Origin: Planctomycetota bacterium | Lineage (GTDB): Bacteria; Planctomycetota; Phycisphaerae; UBA1845 | Direction: 5' to 3' | Length of the DNA stretch: 64,000 nt | Assembly: GCA_029558835.1 (NCBI GenBank) | Contig: JAKQDH010000163.1 | Location: 62,001-126,000 of the forward strand | In this document: one piece after another, positions 61,742 through 64,000 of the stretch | Position numbering within the stretch: the stretch's first letter is position 1 | Layout of the letters: each line of letters starts with the position of its first letter | Translations under genes and position numbers: made by a program | The notes under the pieces: model-generated | What the model was told of the DNA's origin: nothing | Database searches by the model: none | Seen by the model: only the letters and a program-made list of their open reading frames with translations

Positions 61742-62635
61742 CTAGTCCGGCATGATGACAGTGTCGATCACGTGAATGACACCGTTGGTCGCGGGCACGT
61801 CGGTCTTCAAGACCCTGGCGCCGTCCACCGTGACCCCGCTCGTGGTGTCAATCTTCACACTCTGGCCCTGCACGGTCTTGGCCTCCGTCAGCTTCACCAC
61901 GTCGGCCGCCAGCACTTTGCCCGCGACAACGTGGTAGGTCAGGACCGACGCCAGCTTACTCTTGTCCTTCAGCAGCCCGTCCAGGGTTGCCTTGGGCAGC
62001 TTGGCGAACGCGTCGTCGGTCGGCGCGAACACCGTGAACGGCCCGTCCCCGCGCAGGGTGTCCGTCAAACCGGCCGCCTCAATCGCCGTCAGCAGCGTCT
62101 TGAACGAGCCCGCGGACCGCGCCGCTTCGATGATGTCGTTCTTGGGCATGATGACGGTGTCGAGCACGTGAATCACGCCGTTGCTCGCCACGATGTCGGT
62201 CGCGACGACGTTGGCGTTCTCGACACGAACACCCTTCGCGGTGTCGATCTTCACCGTCTGGCCCAGCGCAGTCTTGGCGGTCTTCAGCTTCAGCACGTCG
62301 GCCGCCATGACTTTGCCCGGTACGACGTGGTACAGCAGTACGCTCTTCAGGGCGTCCGGGTTCTTCAGCAGCCCATCCAGCGCACCTTCCGGGAGCTTCG
62401 CAAACGCCTCATCCGTGGGTGCAAACACGGTGAAGGGGCCGGGACCGCTGAGCGTGTCCACCAGGCCCGCTGCCTCGACAGCCTTCACCAACGTCTTGAA
62501 CTGGCCGGCCGCGGTCGCTGTCTGCACGATGTTCTGGGATGCACCGCGATTCTCTCCGGCCGAGGCGGAGGTCACCACGATGGCTACAGCGGCGACGACG
62601 GTGCACACTTGCATGACTTTCATCAATCGCGACAT
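61742..62635 (-). CDS. Secreted protein with two fasciclin (FAS1) domains
   Basis: The protein has 297 residues from ATG 62635 with AAGGAGAG upstream. A signal peptide ends SASAGE. Two near-identical FAS1 repeats occupy residues 30-165 and 165-297, each with FAPTDEAFAKLP or FAPTDDAFAKLP, a YHVVPGKV or YHVVAGKV box, and VIHVLDTVIMP or VIHVIDTVIMP at the end. FAS1 domains mediate adhesion in matrix proteins. The repeats are so alike that a recent duplication is likely. Confidence 0.93.
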   Translation of the reverse strand: MSRLMKVMQVCTVVAAVAIVVTSASAGENRGASQNIVQTATAAGQFKTLVKAVEAAGLVDTLSGPGPFTVFAPTDEAFAKLPEGALDGLLKNPDALKSVLLYHVVPGKVMAADVLKLKTAKTALGQTVKIDTAKGVRVENANVVATDIVASNGVIHVLDTVIMPKNDIIEAARSAGSFKTLLTAIEAAGLTDTLRGDGPFTVFAPTDDAFAKLPKATLDGLLKDKSKLASVLTYHVVAGKVLAADVVKLTEAKTVQGQSVKIDTTSGVTVDGARVLKTDVPATNGVIHVIDTVIMPD

Positions 62636-62673
62636 CTTAAGCTCTCCTTCCATAAGTGTTCTGTTGCAGTTCT

Positions 62674-63348
62674 TCAGTTATCAACTGAAACCAGTGCATC
62701 CAGCGCCGGGCTGCCTTCGAGCAGCCCCACTGCGAATACAGTATAGATCTTGCCGGCGGCAAGCTCGACGTCGTCCAACTCGAGCACCACAACGGCTCCG
62801 GTTTCATCCCGCACCTGGAGGTCGTACATGCCGGCCGCGACTTCCAGGTAGGCCGACGCCTCCTTGAATGCAATGTTGTCAAACAGGGTCGTACCGTCCG
62901 CCAAGGTGATGTCGACGGTGGGTGCATCCGGACTCGCGTGCACGAAGCGCACCTTCGCCTCGCCGGAGGCCGGCGGGGTGTTGTCGTCAATCAGCACCAG
63001 CGGCTCGATCTGGTCCAGGATATCCACAGCTACCACCGAGATCTCCTGCCCCCTCGAAAGCGTGAGGTTCGCGTCGATCACGCCTGCGCTGTTGCAGCCG
63101 GCGCCGGCAGCCGTCACGCGAACCGCGTACACTCCCGGATCCAGATCGGCGTAAGCCGTGACACTCGGAAAGGCCGCCCCCGTAAACGCAGCCTGCCCGT
63201 TTGCGCACACGTCGACCTCAGGCGCATCCGGACTCGCATGAATCACCCGCAGACGCGCCTGGTCGCTGTTGCCGTCCGGCACCATCCCCGGGCAGCCCGC
63301 GATGCCCAACATCAAGCCCGTGATACTCACACAAATCGCCGTCCTCAT
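62674..63348 (-). CDS. DUF4397 lipoprotein
   Basis: The protein has 224 residues with GAGGAGAA before the ATG and lipobox GIAGC. The DUF4397 signature ARLRVIHASPDAPEVDV (about 31) is repeated as VRFVHASPDAPTVDITL (about 132), so the domain is doubled. The fold is beta-sandwich; the role is unknown. It is the first gene of the run that continues into fasciclin after 38 bases. Confidence 0.88.
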   Translation of the reverse strand: MRTAICVSITGLMLGIAGCPGMVPDGNSDQARLRVIHASPDAPEVDVCANGQAAFTGAAFPSVTAYADLDPGVYAVRVTAAGAGCNSAGVIDANLTLSRGQEISVVAVDILDQIEPLVLIDDNTPPASGEAKVRFVHASPDAPTVDITLADGTTLFDNIAFKEASAYLEVAAGMYDLQVRDETGAVVVLELDDVELAAGKIYTVFAVGLLEGSPALDALVSVDN

Positions 63349-63417
63349 TTACATTCTCCTCTCATTTAGATTCTTTGGCTCAACCTGTTCAGCAGTTAAG
63401 CAGCCCCCACTCCCGTG

Positions 63418-64000
63418 GCCGTCGTTGATCAGGGCCAAGCCCGCGGTCCGGGACGACGGGCAGCCGTTGAATGCTCCACGCAGGGCGGACGTCCCCACCA
63501 CCCCGCTCGGCATCTGCGCGCCGGACCTGGTAAGACACAGGTGCCGAGTCTCCATGACCCCGCGGCCGCCTTGGGCTCCAAGCGGTCCATAAGGGCACCG
63601 GCTGGCGGGTCGTCCGCTCCCGGACCTGCGGCCGGCGGGCGAACACTTCGGCCGTGCGCGCGCGCTTCGACAGCCCGACGACGCGACGGTTGGGCAGGTA
63701 GGCCACAGGCGCCGGACCGTAGAAGGCAAGCAGAGGGTGCCGGCGGCGCCAGTAGGCACCAATGTCGCGCAGCCGCACCACCTCGTCACACTCCTTGTGA
63801 GCAAGCGTTTGAGATGCTTCGCCGTACCCGTCCGCCGCCCGCCGAGTAGCTTGCTGTAGATGCTGGCGAAGCGTCCGGGCGCATCGCCGAGGCCTTCCGG
63901 CCCCGAGTCCCGGTTCCGGGGCGCCAGGCAACTCCGCTGCGACCCGCACGACGGGCGCCTTATCAAAGTTGCCCGCAGCGCGAATCAGGCGATGGGTCGC
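63418..64000 (-). pseudogene. folE: folE (GTP cyclohydrolase I) remnant, frameshifted
   Basis: Reading leftward, FolE homology appears in pieces: EGLGDAPGRFASIYSKLLGG (about 63897-63838) in one frame, RVVGLSKRARTAEVFARRPQ (about 63685-63626, within a block from 63790 to 63599) in a second, ALMDRLEPKAAA in a third, then RHLCLTRSGAQMPSGVVGTS and ALRGAFNG (63561-63418) back in the first. At least three shifts (near 63795, 63600, 63562) are needed. The zinc-site CEHH is replaced (AYWRRRHPLL), so even a repaired protein would be inactive. It may extend past the window edge. Confidence 0.75.

Overview
The window is a high-GC bacterial chromosome segment, most likely from a planctomycete of the Phycisphaerae type. 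Four indicators point there: (i) secreted proteins ending in paired dockerin-like Ca-binding loops (GDLDGDGDVDL type); (ii) two small membrane proteins with an N-terminal CxxCxYxLxGL...CPECG zinc ribbon; (iii) a PEP-CTERM protein and Cys-anchored lipoproteins with Asn/Gly linkers; (iv) large secreted proteins of DUF3352-like type. No tRNA, rRNA, CRISPR array, prophage or complete insertion sequence was seen.

Layout. 1-8967: a partial gene end, a small lipoprotein, a DUF481 protein, a shortened MscS-type channel, a 1259-residue secreted protein and a PIN-PhoH ATPase. 9215-10353: a gene-free block that looks like a roughly 1.1 kb structured RNA with its own promoter and a perfect intrinsic terminator, convergent with an orphan D12-class adenine methyltransferase (10581-11690). 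12102-29000: secreted or envelope proteins, the mfd-parvulin pair, a collagen-like lipoprotein, an FHA-GAF-PP2C regulator, MazG-like and DUF4139 proteins. 29500-38656: exported hydrolase, dockerin-tailed proteins, a nine-haem cytochrome lipoprotein and another large secreted protein. 38859-58142: Hsp20, zinc-ribbon membrane proteins, a purine-type permease, a TPR-glycosyltransferase, a P-loop protein, LarC, PriA, QueG, CorA, an OprB-type porin and an acyl-CoA synthetase. 58383-64000: Blc lipocalin, a PET-hydrolase-like enzyme with dockerin tail, SOUL, DUF378, fasciclin and DUF4397 genes, and a frameshifted folE remnant at the window edge.

Genes are mostly single units with long spacers. Those spacers carry several repeat families: a palindromic MITE-like element of 137-182 bp with 8-bp target duplications (three good copies and one decayed), a REP-like hairpin (six copies, one inside a coding sequence in frame), and a GGCATGGC...GCCATGCC hairpin (three copies). 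The strongest candidate for something undescribed is the large structured RNA at 9250-10353; next are the MITE family and the apparently leaderless promoters of the PhoH-like gene and queG. All calls are from reading the sequence; no database search or folding program was run.
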